64,000 bases of DNA, taken from assembly GCF_008726925.1 (NCBI RefSeq), contig NZ_VYWO01000002.1, positions 124,001 through 188,000 of the forward strand, in the 5' to 3' direction. The position numbers and the translations under genes were made by a program. Under the pieces are notes generated by a model. It made no database searches, was not told where the DNA came from, and saw nothing but the letters and a program-made list of their open reading frames with translations. Of this stretch, positions 9,071-16,377 are shown piece after piece (the first letter of the stretch is position 1; each line of letters starts with the position of its first letter). Source of the DNA: Aerococcus sanguinicola. GTDB lineage: Bacteria; Bacillota; Bacilli; Lactobacillales; Aerococcaceae.

Positions 9071-9118
9071 AAAGGCCCTCCCAAGCAACATTTAGGAACT
9101 GCTTGGGAGGGCCTTTTT
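9071..9118 (+). terminator. Strong intrinsic terminator
   Basis: AAAGGCCCTCCCAAGCA (9071-9087) pairs with TGCTTGGGAGGGCCTTT (9100-9116), followed by T residues. It lies eleven bases after the glycosyltransferase stop codon. Confidence 0.9.
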
Positions 9119-9134
9119 GGTATTTTATTGGATG

Positions 9135-9660
9135 GGGGCTTGCCGAGCCACACTCATCCGAGCCTAAGTGCCAAGTCTCACACCCTTAGTTGGGTTCGAC
9201 TTGGCAGAAAGGGAATGACTTCAGAAAAGCGGAACGATCGGCTAAAGCCGCTCTTATCCGCTTTTCCTCCAGTCATCCCTTTCTAAGCGTCAAGCCTCAC
9301 ACCCTTAGTTGGATTCGGTCGCGCAGAAATAGCTCCTCTTCGCAAAGATCCGTCGAAGACTTTCAGTCTTCTCTGCCTCTTTGCTCCAGAGGTCTATTTC
9401 TAACCGCGCGCCCTCACACCCTAGTTGGGTTCGCAAGAGCAGACTTGAAGTGATTTCAGCTCATCGAAACGTCTGACTGGCGTCAGCCTTATTCGATGAG
9501 CCTCCAATCATTCAAGTCTAACCGGTCTTGCTCACACCCTTTATAGTCGGGTTCGACTTGGCAGGCTTGGCGTGATTTCACAAGTCCGAAACGAGCGAAT
9601 GCTTCGCTCTTATTCTGACTTGCTCCAATTATCCAAGCCTAAACGCCAAGTTTCACACCC
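9135..9660 (-). repeat. Long-hairpin repeat array 2: four full units plus a remnant
   Basis: On the minus strand, reading away from the amylase gene, the units are about 9660-9541, 9540-9423, 9422-9306 and 9305-9187, with a decayed remnant to about 9135. Outer arms are ACTTGGC/GCCAAGT (9541 unit), a GCAAGAGC-like pair with one mismatch (9423 unit), a GGCGCGC-like pair (9306 unit) and a damaged ACTTGGC pair (9187 unit). Inner types differ: GAGCGAA/TTCGCTC in the first, AAGACTGAAAGTCTT in the third, GCGGCTTTAGCCG in the fourth. The opening box overlaps the amylase stop codon. No other gene is present between 9061 and 9652. Confidence 0.88.
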
Positions 9661-11098
9661 TTACCCACACAGATAGGTTTCCTGCGGGGCAGGTGAAGTG
9701 GCCGTAGCCGTCGTCGTTGATGGTGACGGTGTCTGGGCTGTTGCCGAGGGCGTCTTGCCATTCTTGGCCGGCGTGGGCTTGGCCAACGTACATGTCTTTG
9801 TAGCCGGCTTCGCCGTTGGACATGAGGAGGGCGAGGCCATCGGGGTGGTCGTCGTCGCCTTCGCGGGAGAAGCCGACGCAGTTGGGGTGGTCGAAGTAGT
9901 TGTTTTGCTTGCCATAAGCTTGTTTCTGGCGGAGGTCCAGGAGTTGGTCGAGGAGCTCTTGTTTGCCGGGGATGGGATTATCGCCGCTGATGCCGTAGTA
10001 GTCCCCATAGAAGACGCAGGGGAGGCCGTCTTGGTGGAGGAGGATAAGGGCATAGGCGAGAGGTTTGAACCAGTCTTGGACCCAGGATTCGAGGGATTGG
10101 CCCGGTTGGGAATCATGGTTGTCCACGAAGGGGATGGCCAGGGTAGGGTTCTTCTGGAGCAGGGTATCGTCCAAGAGGGTAGACATATCGAAGCCGTCTA
10201 CCAATTCGGAGGCTTCCTTGAAGTTTTGGTGGAGCTTGACGTCGAAGAGGTCGATGTCGAAGCTGGTTTCGTTCATATAATTCTCTAAGCTAGCGTAGTC
10301 CCCCTTCCAGTATTCGCCAATCAGGTAGAAGTCGGGGTCAGCTTCCAGGAGTTTGTCCGCTAATTCTTCAATGAAGTCGGCGTTGATGTGCTTGAGGGCG
10401 TCGAGGCGGAAGCCATTCAGGCCGGTCTCTTGGACATACCATTGGGCCCAATTTTCCACTTCTTTGACCACGTCGGGATGGCGGTAGTCGATATCCGCGA
10501 ACATCAGGTAGTCGAAGTTGCCGTTCTCGTTATCTACATCATCATTATCCGCCCAGCCCTTGTTGAGCCCCTTGATCATGAAGATACCATTACTGTCGGT
10601 GGCTTGGTCATAGTCGACACCGGAGAAATGGGTCCAATTCCACTTAAAGTCACTGTAAGTGTCACCGCGCCCAGGGAAGGTAAACTTGGTCCAGCCTTCA
10701 ATTTCATGGGCATCAGAAATAATTTCCTGGCGGTTGTCGGGGTTCACCTCATAGGCTTCAAAGCGCTCGCTCTCATCCGCCCCGGCCTTGTGGTTGAGGA
10801 CGACATCACCGAGCACAGAGAGGCCGGCTTCCTGCAGGGACTGGATAGCCTGAAGGTAGTCGTCCTTAGTTCCATATTTGGTACGCTTGGCGCCTTTTTG
10901 GTCGAATTCACCGAGGTCATAGAGGTCATAAATACCATAGCCCACATCATTGGTCCCGGTCCCCTTAGTTGCTGGGGGGAGCCAAATATGGGAAAAGCCC
11001 TTGTTGGCCAGGTGTTTGGCATCTTGACTTGCCCGCTGCCAGTGCTTGCCATCATCCGCAAGCTCCCATTCAAAATATTGAATCATCGTTCCATTCAT
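9653..11098 (-). CDS. amyA: Cytoplasmic alpha-amylase (GH13 subfamily 5 type)
   Basis: Hydrolyses internal alpha-1,4 bonds of maltodextrins or glycogen-like glucans. The 481-residue protein has no signal peptide, so it should act in the cytoplasm. The GH13 regions are present: GDVVLNHKAG (I), GFRLDALKHI with the nucleophile Asp (II), LIGEYWKGD with the acid/base Glu (III) and FVDNHDSQPGQ (IV). AAGGAG precedes the ATG at 11098. The C-terminus ends SVWVRV, and the final GTG-TGA belongs to the GGGTGTGA box of the adjoining hairpin array, suggesting that the element replaced the native stop codon. No polyU terminator follows. Confidence 0.9.
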   Translation of the reverse strand: MNGTMIQYFEWELADDGKHWQRASQDAKHLANKGFSHIWLPPATKGTGTNDVGYGIYDLYDLGEFDQKGAKRTKYGTKDDYLQAIQSLQEAGLSVLGDVVLNHKAGADESERFEAYEVNPDNRQEIISDAHEIEGWTKFTFPGRGDTYSDFKWNWTHFSGVDYDQATDSNGIFMIKGLNKGWADNDDVDNENGNFDYLMFADIDYRHPDVVKEVENWAQWYVQETGLNGFRLDALKHINADFIEELADKLLEADPDFYLIGEYWKGDYASLENYMNETSFDIDLFDVKLHQNFKEASELVDGFDMSTLLDDTLLQKNPTLAIPFVDNHDSQPGQSLESWVQDWFKPLAYALILLHQDGLPCVFYGDYYGISGDNPIPGKQELLDQLLDLRQKQAYGKQNNYFDHPNCVGFSREGDDDHPDGLALLMSNGEAGYKDMYVGQAHAGQEWQDALGNSPDTVTINDDGYGHFTCPAGNLSVWVRV

Positions 11099-11192
11099 GG
11101 TCTTTACTCCTTTACATAAGCCGTCATCATCTGCTCCTTCATTATACCCAATCCCCTTAGAAATTACTCAAAAGGCGCCTAGCTACTAGCAC

Positions 11193-11230
11193 AAAAAGGA
11201 ATCTCTCGTTTTGGAGGGATTCCTTTTTTT
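11193..11230. terminator. Bidirectional intrinsic terminator after the PatB-type gene
   Basis: AAAAAGGAATC (11193-11203) pairs with GATTCCTTTTTTT (11218-11230). On the minus strand it ends the lyase transcript before the amylase promoter (ATTATA at 11141-11146 is its -10 box in reverse). Confidence 0.8.
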
Positions 11231-11236
11231 GAATAG

Positions 11237-12430
11237 TTATTGATCGAGTAAGCGGCGGCTTTCTTTGATAAGATGGTCGGCGGCTGTTTCGATATTTTCA
11301 GGAATGGTGGCCAGGTTGAGGCGGATGTAGTCGCCGAAGCTAGCCCCGAACCAGTTGCCGTAGTCGACAGCCAGGCCACAGCGGTCTTGGATGAAGGCTT
11401 CCATGGACAGCTGGTCTTGGACAAAGGGGAGCTCAATGAACATGAGATAGGACCCTTCGAGGTCGGTGACCTTGGCTTCCGGTAGTTCTTGGGCTAAGCG
11501 GTCCTTGAGATAAGTGTAATTACTGAAGATGGTGGCCTTGAAGCCTTCCAACCAGTCGGCCCCATCTCGGTAGGCGGCCTCGGTCGCGATGAGCCCCATC
11601 ATGCTGTTCTCAGTGAGATTGAGCCGGTCCACCACTTGGTCATATTGAGCGCGGAGCTTATCATCCGGAATCATGACATGGGATTGGAGGAGGGTGGCCA
11701 TGTTGAAGGTCTTAGAGGCCGCGTTGACAGCCACCAGCCGGTCGCGGTATTTGCCGCCAGCTACGTTGAGGGCTGGAATTTGCGGACGGTCGCTGAAGTT
11801 GAAGTCTTGGTGGATTTCGTCAGATACGATCAAGACATCGTGCTTCGCGCAGATAGCGAAGAGCTTGTCCATCTCTTCTTCCGTCCAGACCCGGCCAGCT
11901 GGGTTGTGGGGGGAGCAGTGGATATAGAGCTTAACTTGGGCATCGATAATCGCCTGCTCGAAGGCGGCATAGTTGATCTCAAAATGTTGGTCGACCGCTT
12001 TGAGGTCACAGGTAATTAAACGACGGCCAGTATCCCGAGCCGCATTGTGGAAGGGATAGTAGACCGGAGTCTGGATGAGGATGCTGTCACCAGGTTCGGT
12101 ATAGGCGTAGACGAAATAGTAGAGGGCTTGGACCACACCCGTAGTAAAACGGATCCAATCCTTCTCTAAATGGAGGTCGAAGTGGTCAGCCATCCAATTG
12201 AAGAAGGCCTCATAATAGTCGTCACTGACGAAGGTATAGCCAAAGACACCGTGGTCGATCTTGTCGTGGAGGGCTTGGCGGACGCTGTCTGGGGTCTTGA
12301 ACTCGGCGTCGGCTACCCAGAGTGGGAGCAGGTCGGCATTACCGAAACGCTCTTCTAAGAGGTCCCACTTGAGCGACTGGGTGTTCTTTCGTTCAACGGC
12401 ATAATTTTTGATAAAAGTTTCTTTATCCAT
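11237..12430 (-). CDS. patB: PatB/MalY-type aminotransferase class I/II (probable cystathionine beta-lyase)
   Basis: PLP enzyme of fold type I. The N-terminal pattern (WDLLEERFGNADLLPLWVADAEF) and the PYYPFHN-like motif PVYYPFHNAARDTGR match PatB/MalY proteins, which cleave C-S bonds of cystathionine or cysteine. The PLP lysine is in NAASKTFNMATL and the cofactor Asp/Tyr region is LIVSDEIHQDF. Length from ATG 12430 is 397 residues, normal for the family. AAAGGATGAT precedes this ATG; the longer frame to 12472 has no ribosome binding site. It lies 90 bp downstream of the CDF gene on the same strand and may be read with it. Beta-lyase versus aminotransferase activity cannot be separated by sequence alone. 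Confidence 0.82.
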   Translation of the reverse strand: MDKETFIKNYAVERKNTQSLKWDLLEERFGNADLLPLWVADAEFKTPDSVRQALHDKIDHGVFGYTFVSDDYYEAFFNWMADHFDLHLEKDWIRFTTGVVQALYYFVYAYTEPGDSILIQTPVYYPFHNAARDTGRRLITCDLKAVDQHFEINYAAFEQAIIDAQVKLYIHCSPHNPAGRVWTEEEMDKLFAICAKHDVLIVSDEIHQDFNFSDRPQIPALNVAGGKYRDRLVAVNAASKTFNMATLLQSHVMIPDDKLRAQYDQVVDRLNLTENSMMGLIATEAAYRDGADWLEGFKATIFSNYTYLKDRLAQELPEAKVTDLEGSYLMFIELPFVQDQLSMEAFIQDRCGLAVDYGNWFGASFGDYIRLNLATIPENIETAADHLIKESRRLLDQ

Positions 12431-12520
12431 GGTATCATCCTTTCTGGTCGAGAGCGACCTGCTAGCAGGCACAGGGACGTCACTTATTAGCTATTCTACC
12501 ATAGATTGGAAGCTTGACGC

Positions 12521-13393
12521 CTATAAATCGGGCTCCACGTGGACATCAACTTGTTGGATCGCGAAGGCGTCGGCGAGGACATGCTCTACCTTTTCCGTGA
12601 TGTCGTGACCTTCCTTAACGGAGAGGTCGGGGTCGACCAGGATGGTTACGTCAATGTAGACATTAGCCCCGTAACGGCGGGCGGCGATATGGCGGACCCT
12701 GTGGACATCGGGGATGGCGGCGATCTCTTCTTCATAGGTCTCGATCAGGTCGACTGGGAAGCCGTCCGTTAGTTGGAAGGTGGAATCGACGAAGATATCA
12801 AAACCTGTCTTCAGGATAATGAGGCCGATGATGAGCGCCATGACCCCGTCCAACCAGGGGAGACCGAACTGGGAACTAAGGGCGGTGAAGGCGGTCATGA
12901 AGGAGGTGAGAGCATCCGTAAGATTATCCTTGGAGGAGGCAAGCAGGGCCTGGCTCTTGAGCTTCTTGGCCAGACGTTTGTTGTAGAGGTAGACCCCCAG
13001 CATGACCAGGCCTGAGATGAGAGCCACCCCAATCGTCAGCGGATCAGGGGTAACTGCCTCCGTGCTAAAGAAGTTCTGCAGGCTGTTCAGGGTCACTTCC
13101 AGGCCGATATAGAGGATAAGGAAGCTCATAGCCAGGGTAGCGATCGATTCCGCCTTCCAGTGGCCGTAGCGGTGGTCGCTATCCGCTGGCTTGCGGGAGA
13201 AGCGCAGGCCGATATACATGAAGACCGCATTGATGGTGTCTGATAGGTTGTTCATCCCATCTGCTGTCAGGGCGCTGGAATGGAAGACATGGCCCCCCAG
13301 TAACTTGGCCGTGGCAATGATCAGATAACTGGCGATACTGAGCCAGGTGGCCCGCTCAGCATGTTTGACTTGTTCATAGGATTGTTCGGGCAT
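12521..13393 (-). CDS. Cation diffusion facilitator, Mn-type motifs
   Basis: A 290-residue inner-membrane exporter with six helices and a C-terminal cytoplasmic domain (residues about 205-290, ending QQVDVHVEPDL). Transport residues: helix 2 has DGMNNLSD and helix 5 has KDNLTD, giving DxxxD instead of the HxxxD seen in zinc exporters. In characterised families this pattern goes with Mn2+ export (MntE-like), so manganese is the best guess. ATG 13393 follows AGGAG; the frame extending to 13498 runs through a likely -10 box (TATACT in reverse near 13430). The gene probably shares a transcript with the downstream lyase gene. Confidence 0.82.
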   Translation of the reverse strand: MPEQSYEQVKHAERATWLSIASYLIIATAKLLGGHVFHSSALTADGMNNLSDTINAVFMYIGLRFSRKPADSDHRYGHWKAESIATLAMSFLILYIGLEVTLNSLQNFFSTEAVTPDPLTIGVALISGLVMLGVYLYNKRLAKKLKSQALLASSKDNLTDALTSFMTAFTALSSQFGLPWLDGVMALIIGLIILKTGFDIFVDSTFQLTDGFPVDLIETYEEEIAAIPDVHRVRHIAARRYGANVYIDVTILVDPDLSVKEGHDITEKVEHVLADAFAIQQVDVHVEPDL

Positions 13394-13677
13394 GGTGTCA
13401 ACTCCTCTTAGCTTAATAGACCTAGTATAACAAATTTTTAAGCCTGGATCCTTGAAAGGACGGGATTTGGACCCCCTAAACTTCATCTTTACACCCACCT
13501 GTTAAGGCCCTTTAAGGCCACTAAAGCCAGTAGAAAAAGAGTTAAATAAGTGATGAAGTCGTTTTCTTAGACGGGCGATTTGGGAGGTGCTGAGGGGCCT
13601 TTAGCCAGGGGACCAAGATTTTAAATACAAAAAAGGTATATAGAAGCAAGAAAGCATCTTTTCTCTTCGATTTTAGC

Positions 13678-13706
13678 TTGCAGAAAGATGTAAAATAATA
13701 TAACAT
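13678..13706 (+). promoter_or_regulatory. glnR promoter with perfect GlnR operator
   Basis: TGTAA-N7-TAACA at 13689-13705 matches the GlnR/TnrA consensus TGTNA-N7-TNACA exactly. A candidate promoter, TTGCAG (13678-13683) and TAACAT (13701-13706) with 17 bp spacing, overlaps it, so GlnR binding would block its own transcription. Confidence 0.72.
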
Positions 13707-13746
13707 GATGTCAGATTAGATAATAGAAAAGATAGGGGGATTTATC

Positions 13747-14121
13747 ATGTCAGAAAAAGAGTTGCGGCGGTCGATGGCGGTCTTTCCAATTGGAACCGTG
13801 ATGAAACTGACCGACCTCACAGCGCGGCAGATTCGTTATTATGAGGAGAAGCACCTGATTACACCTCAACGGTCGGAAACCAACCGGCGGATGTATTCTC
13901 TTAATGATGTGGACCGCTTGCTCGAAATCAAGGATTATATTGCGGAGGGGCGGAGTGTCAACGCCATCTACCAAATCTTCCACAAGCAAAAAACAGCACC
14001 GAAAAAAGAAGAAAAACCAGCCAAGCAATTGACCGACGAGGACGTGCGGGAGATTCTCTATAACGAATTCATCAAGGCTGGCGGCTTCCGCCAAGGCGAC
14101 CCGCGGCAAGGGAAGATGTAG
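13747..14121 (+). CDS. glnR: MerR-family nitrogen regulator GlnR
   Basis: Repressor of glutamine synthetase and nitrogen genes, working as a dimer and responding to feedback-inhibited glutamine synthetase. The N-terminal winged helix (MAVFPIGTVMKLTDLTARQI, then RYYEE and NRRMYSLNDVDRLLEIKDYI) is almost a signature of GlnR. The C-terminal tail after residue 80 is short and charged, as in GlnR; total length is 124 residues. GGGGGA precedes the ATG. In most Lactobacillales glnA follows directly. Here a repeat island follows and no glnA is in the window, so this glnR is separated from its usual partner. Confidence 0.9.
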   Translation: MSEKELRRSMAVFPIGTVMKLTDLTARQIRYYEEKHLITPQRSETNRRMYSLNDVDRLLEIKDYIAEGRSVNAIYQIFHKQKTAPKKEEKPAKQLTDEDVREILYNEFIKAGGFRQGDPRQGKM

Positions 14122-14130
14122 AGGGAGCGC

Positions 14131-14416
14131 GAACTTTCAAATGAGAGCTCTGTTAGTAAGTAGGACGTCCCGAACTTTCAAACGCGGCTGCTGTTCGCAA
14201 GTTGCTAGCCCTGAACTCGCAAATGAGAGCTCTGTTCGCAAGTAGGGCGTCCCGAACTTTCAAACGCGGCTGTTGTTCGCAAGTTGCTAGCCGTGAACTC
14301 GCAAATGGGGTCTCTGTTCGCAAGTAGGACCGCACCAAGTTTCAAACGGAGCTCGGATTTGAAATTAGGACAGTAGCAAGTTGCAAATAATCCTGCCATT
14401 AGCAAGTTGGCCTCCT
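14131..14416. repeat. Tandem 41-bp palindromic units, array 1
   Basis: Seven units with an exact period of 41 bp over most of the array (starts 14131, 14172, 14213, 14254, 14295, then about 14337 and 14378). Each unit has the form GAACTTTCAAA or GAACTCGCAAA, a variable centre, TTCGCAAGT and an 11-bp spacer. The arms are imperfect complements of each other. Units alternate between two spacer types (AGGACGTCCC and TGCTAGCC). The array starts ten bases after the glnR stop codon. Confidence 0.85.
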
Positions 14417-14451
14417 ACTAGGCAAGCTGCCTGGCCTCGTTATAATGTAAA

Positions 14452-14478
14452 CAAGCTAGCAAGGGTCTTGCTAGCTTG
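14452..14478. other. Perfect CAAGCTAGC hairpin in repeat island
   Basis: CAAGCTAGCAAG (14452-14463), loop GGT and CTTGCTAGCTTG (14467-14478) make a 12-bp perfect stem. Related hairpins with the same AACAAGCTAGC arm are at 32439-32464 and 41663-41693, always between the 41-bp array and the linker. T residues follow only after about 15 bases, so it is not a standard terminator. The linker 14479-14591 contains no gene. Confidence 0.75.
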
Positions 14479-14591
14479 CTGATCCTTATTTTAGGTTTTT
14501 TAACATTGATACTGCTTGTATCAAAGTGGGAGTCGGCTGAGTAACCCACACTTCCAGGGTATATTTGAGGGGGCGCATCCTCTCACACTCT

Positions 14592-14951
14592 TTAGTCGGG
14601 TTCGACTTGGCAGACTCGGAGTGATTTCACAAGTTCAGAAACGAGCGAATGCTTCGCTCTTATTCTGACTTGCTCCAATCATCTGAGTCTAACCACCAAG
14701 TCTCACACCCTGTTTAGTCGGGTTCGCAGTTGCAGGCTTGAAGTGACTTCACCCAATCGGAACGATCGGCTTTCAGCCGCTCTTTTCCGTTTGGGCTCCA
14801 GTCATTCAAGCCTAACCGCAACTGCTCACACCCTATAGTCGGGTTCGAGGGTGCAGAAAGGGCTCCTCTTCACAAAGATCCTCCGAAGACTTGCAGTCTT
14901 CTCTGGCTCTTTGCTCCAGAGGTCTATTTCTCTCGCTAGCCCTCACACCCT
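14592..14951 (-). repeat. Long-hairpin repeat array 3: three units
   Basis: Minus-strand units at about 14951-14834, 14833-14712 and 14711-14592. Outer arms: a GGCTAGC-like pair with mismatches, GCAGTTGC/GCAACTGC (8 bp, perfect) and ACTTGG/CCAAGT. The inner stems belong to three different types, each seen in other arrays. The first opening box contains the pgeF stop codon. Confidence 0.88.
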
Positions 14952-15704
14952 GACAATCAAATGTCCGTGTCGATACTTTGTCCCGTCTTGGCGGTAGGAG
15001 AAGCCGTCGGGGTTTTGGTAGGTGCAGTGGCGGTGGATTTGGATGTTTTCTTTCGGGATGCCGCTGAGTTGGCATTGTTTGGCGACGACGGCTTGGTTGT
15101 CGATGTGCCAGCGTTGGGTGCTTTCCCGGTAGCGGATGGCGTCTTCGGCGTAACCGAGCGCATGGAAGGCTTGGTAGGCGTCGGCTTGGACTTCGAACTT
15201 CTCCTGGGAGAGAGCGGGCCCGATATGCACCTTGACCTGGTCCATGGCGACTTGGGGGTGGGCCTTCTTGATTTGGTCAAAAGCTTTGCGGCTGATTTCT
15301 TGGACCGTGCCCCGCCAGCCGGAATGGATGGCGCCAATTAAACCCGACCCTTCTTCATAGAAGAGGACCGGCACGCAATCCGCCGTCAAAACCCCCAGAA
15401 CTAGGCCCCTGTCAAAAGTATAAAGGCCATCGCAGTCTTCGATGCCGGTCTCAGCTTCCCGCGCACCCCGGCCGGCGTCTTCTGCATGGACCTGGTAACA
15501 ATGGGCGCTGTGGGTCTGCTGGGGCATGATGACCTGGTCTAAGTCCAGATCAAATGCCTCCAAGATCCGCTGGCGGTTGGCGACCACACCGGCCTTGTCT
15601 TCAGCCTGGCGGAGGCCGAAGTTGCCTGCTTCGGGCCAATCTTCTTGGCGCAGGCTAGTCAAGGCAATGATATCACTTGGGCTAGAATAGCGAAAAGTTG
15701 TCAT
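14943..15704 (-). CDS. pgeF: Laccase-domain protein, peptidoglycan editing factor PgeF (YfiH family)
   Basis: A 253-residue single-domain protein of the YfiH family. Members act on purine nucleosides or remove wrongly placed L-serine from muropeptide precursors; both have been reported, and the sequence does not decide. The metal site is visible as QQTHSAHCY (His), LTADCVPVLFY (Cys) and GAIHSGWRGT (His). GGAG precedes the ATG at 15704. The protein ends HLIVRV with the last GTG-TGA inside the GGGTGTGA box of the adjoining hairpin repeat, as in the amylase and MATE genes. It is the only gene in its transcript. Confidence 0.85.
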   Translation of the reverse strand: MTTFRYSSPSDIIALTSLRQEDWPEAGNFGLRQAEDKAGVVANRQRILEAFDLDLDQVIMPQQTHSAHCYQVHAEDAGRGAREAETGIEDCDGLYTFDRGLVLGVLTADCVPVLFYEEGSGLIGAIHSGWRGTVQEISRKAFDQIKKAHPQVAMDQVKVHIGPALSQEKFEVQADAYQAFHALGYAEDAIRYRESTQRWHIDNQAVVAKQCQLSGIPKENIQIHRHCTYQNPDGFSYRQDGTKYRHGHLIVRV

Positions 15705-15780
15705 CGTTTCAGCTCCTTTTTTTAGCTTAATCTTAGCCTCTAATCCTTAAAAAAACAAGTTTACCCATAAAGGAGAAATT

Positions 15781-16356
15781 ATGAACATTTACTTCAACCA
15801 TAACTTACACCGCGAGCCAGACCAGGAAGCCCAGACCACTAACTTCTGGGGCCAGGTCTTAAAGCAGACCTTTAAGAATATTTGGGTCTTCGCCTGGGCC
15901 CAGCTCAAGCTCTTGGTCCTAGTCTTCTTTGTCCTAGGCTTGGGCCTCCATTATTTAGGGATTCCCTGGGCCTGGCTCTTGGCCGTAGTCATTGCCCTCC
16001 TCGATGCCCTGCCTGTGATTGGATCGGGCATTGTCTTTGTCCCCTGGATCCTCTACCAGTGGCTCTTGGGGGACACGAGTCTGGGCTTCTGGCTACTGGG
16101 CCTCTACTTATTGGTGGCCCTCATGAAGCAGGCTTTAGAACCCTTCTTTCTGGGGCGGGACTTGGCCCTGCCCTTCTGGCTGCCCCTCCTGGTGACGATT
16201 ATCTGTACCCTGGTCTTTAATGTGATGGGGATTGTGGTGTCCGCCTTGGTCATCCCCTTCCTCAGTGCCTACCGCCAAGTCCGGCGTCAGACCCAAGACC
16301 AGAGAAGAGACCAAAATAAAGAAATTGAAGCTGAATTTACGGAAATGAATGACTAA
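15781..16356 (+). CDS. Half-length AI-2E family membrane protein
   Basis: A 191-residue protein with about four to five hydrophobic segments. LLDALPVIGSGIVFVPWILY and ALEPFFLGRDLALPFW correspond to the conserved C-terminal half of AI-2E/YtvI-type permeases, which are normally about 350 residues. The N-terminal half is missing and the upstream DNA belongs to pgeF on the other strand, so this is either a genuine short form or an old truncation. AAAGGAG precedes the ATG, and the stop codon is only about 20 bp before the peptidase gene, so the two are cotranscribed. Transport activity is uncertain. Confidence 0.65.
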   Translation: MNIYFNHNLHREPDQEAQTTNFWGQVLKQTFKNIWVFAWAQLKLLVLVFFVLGLGLHYLGIPWAWLLAVVIALLDALPVIGSGIVFVPWILYQWLLGDTSLGFWLLGLYLLVALMKQALEPFFLGRDLALPFWLPLLVTIICTLVFNVMGIVVSALVIPFLSAYRQVRRQTQDQRRDQNKEIEAEFTEMND

Positions 16357-16377
16357 GTTAAGTAAGGATGTGCTTCC

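Noticed and set aside
9187..9305. tRNA-like genes suggested by GGGTTCGA text resembling a T loop
   Set aside because: The box is the constant end of the hairpin elements; no acceptor, D or anticodon stems surround it.
9135..9660. Integron attC sites at the long hairpins (GTTAGGC/GCCTAAC-like text inside some units)
   Set aside because: Only one of the two required core boxes appears, the units are tandem without gene cassettes, and no integron integrase is seen.
9698..11119. Long open frames antisense to the amylase gene
   Set aside because: They lie opposite a clearly conserved GH13 gene and their Val/Glu/Gly-rich products arise from its codon use.
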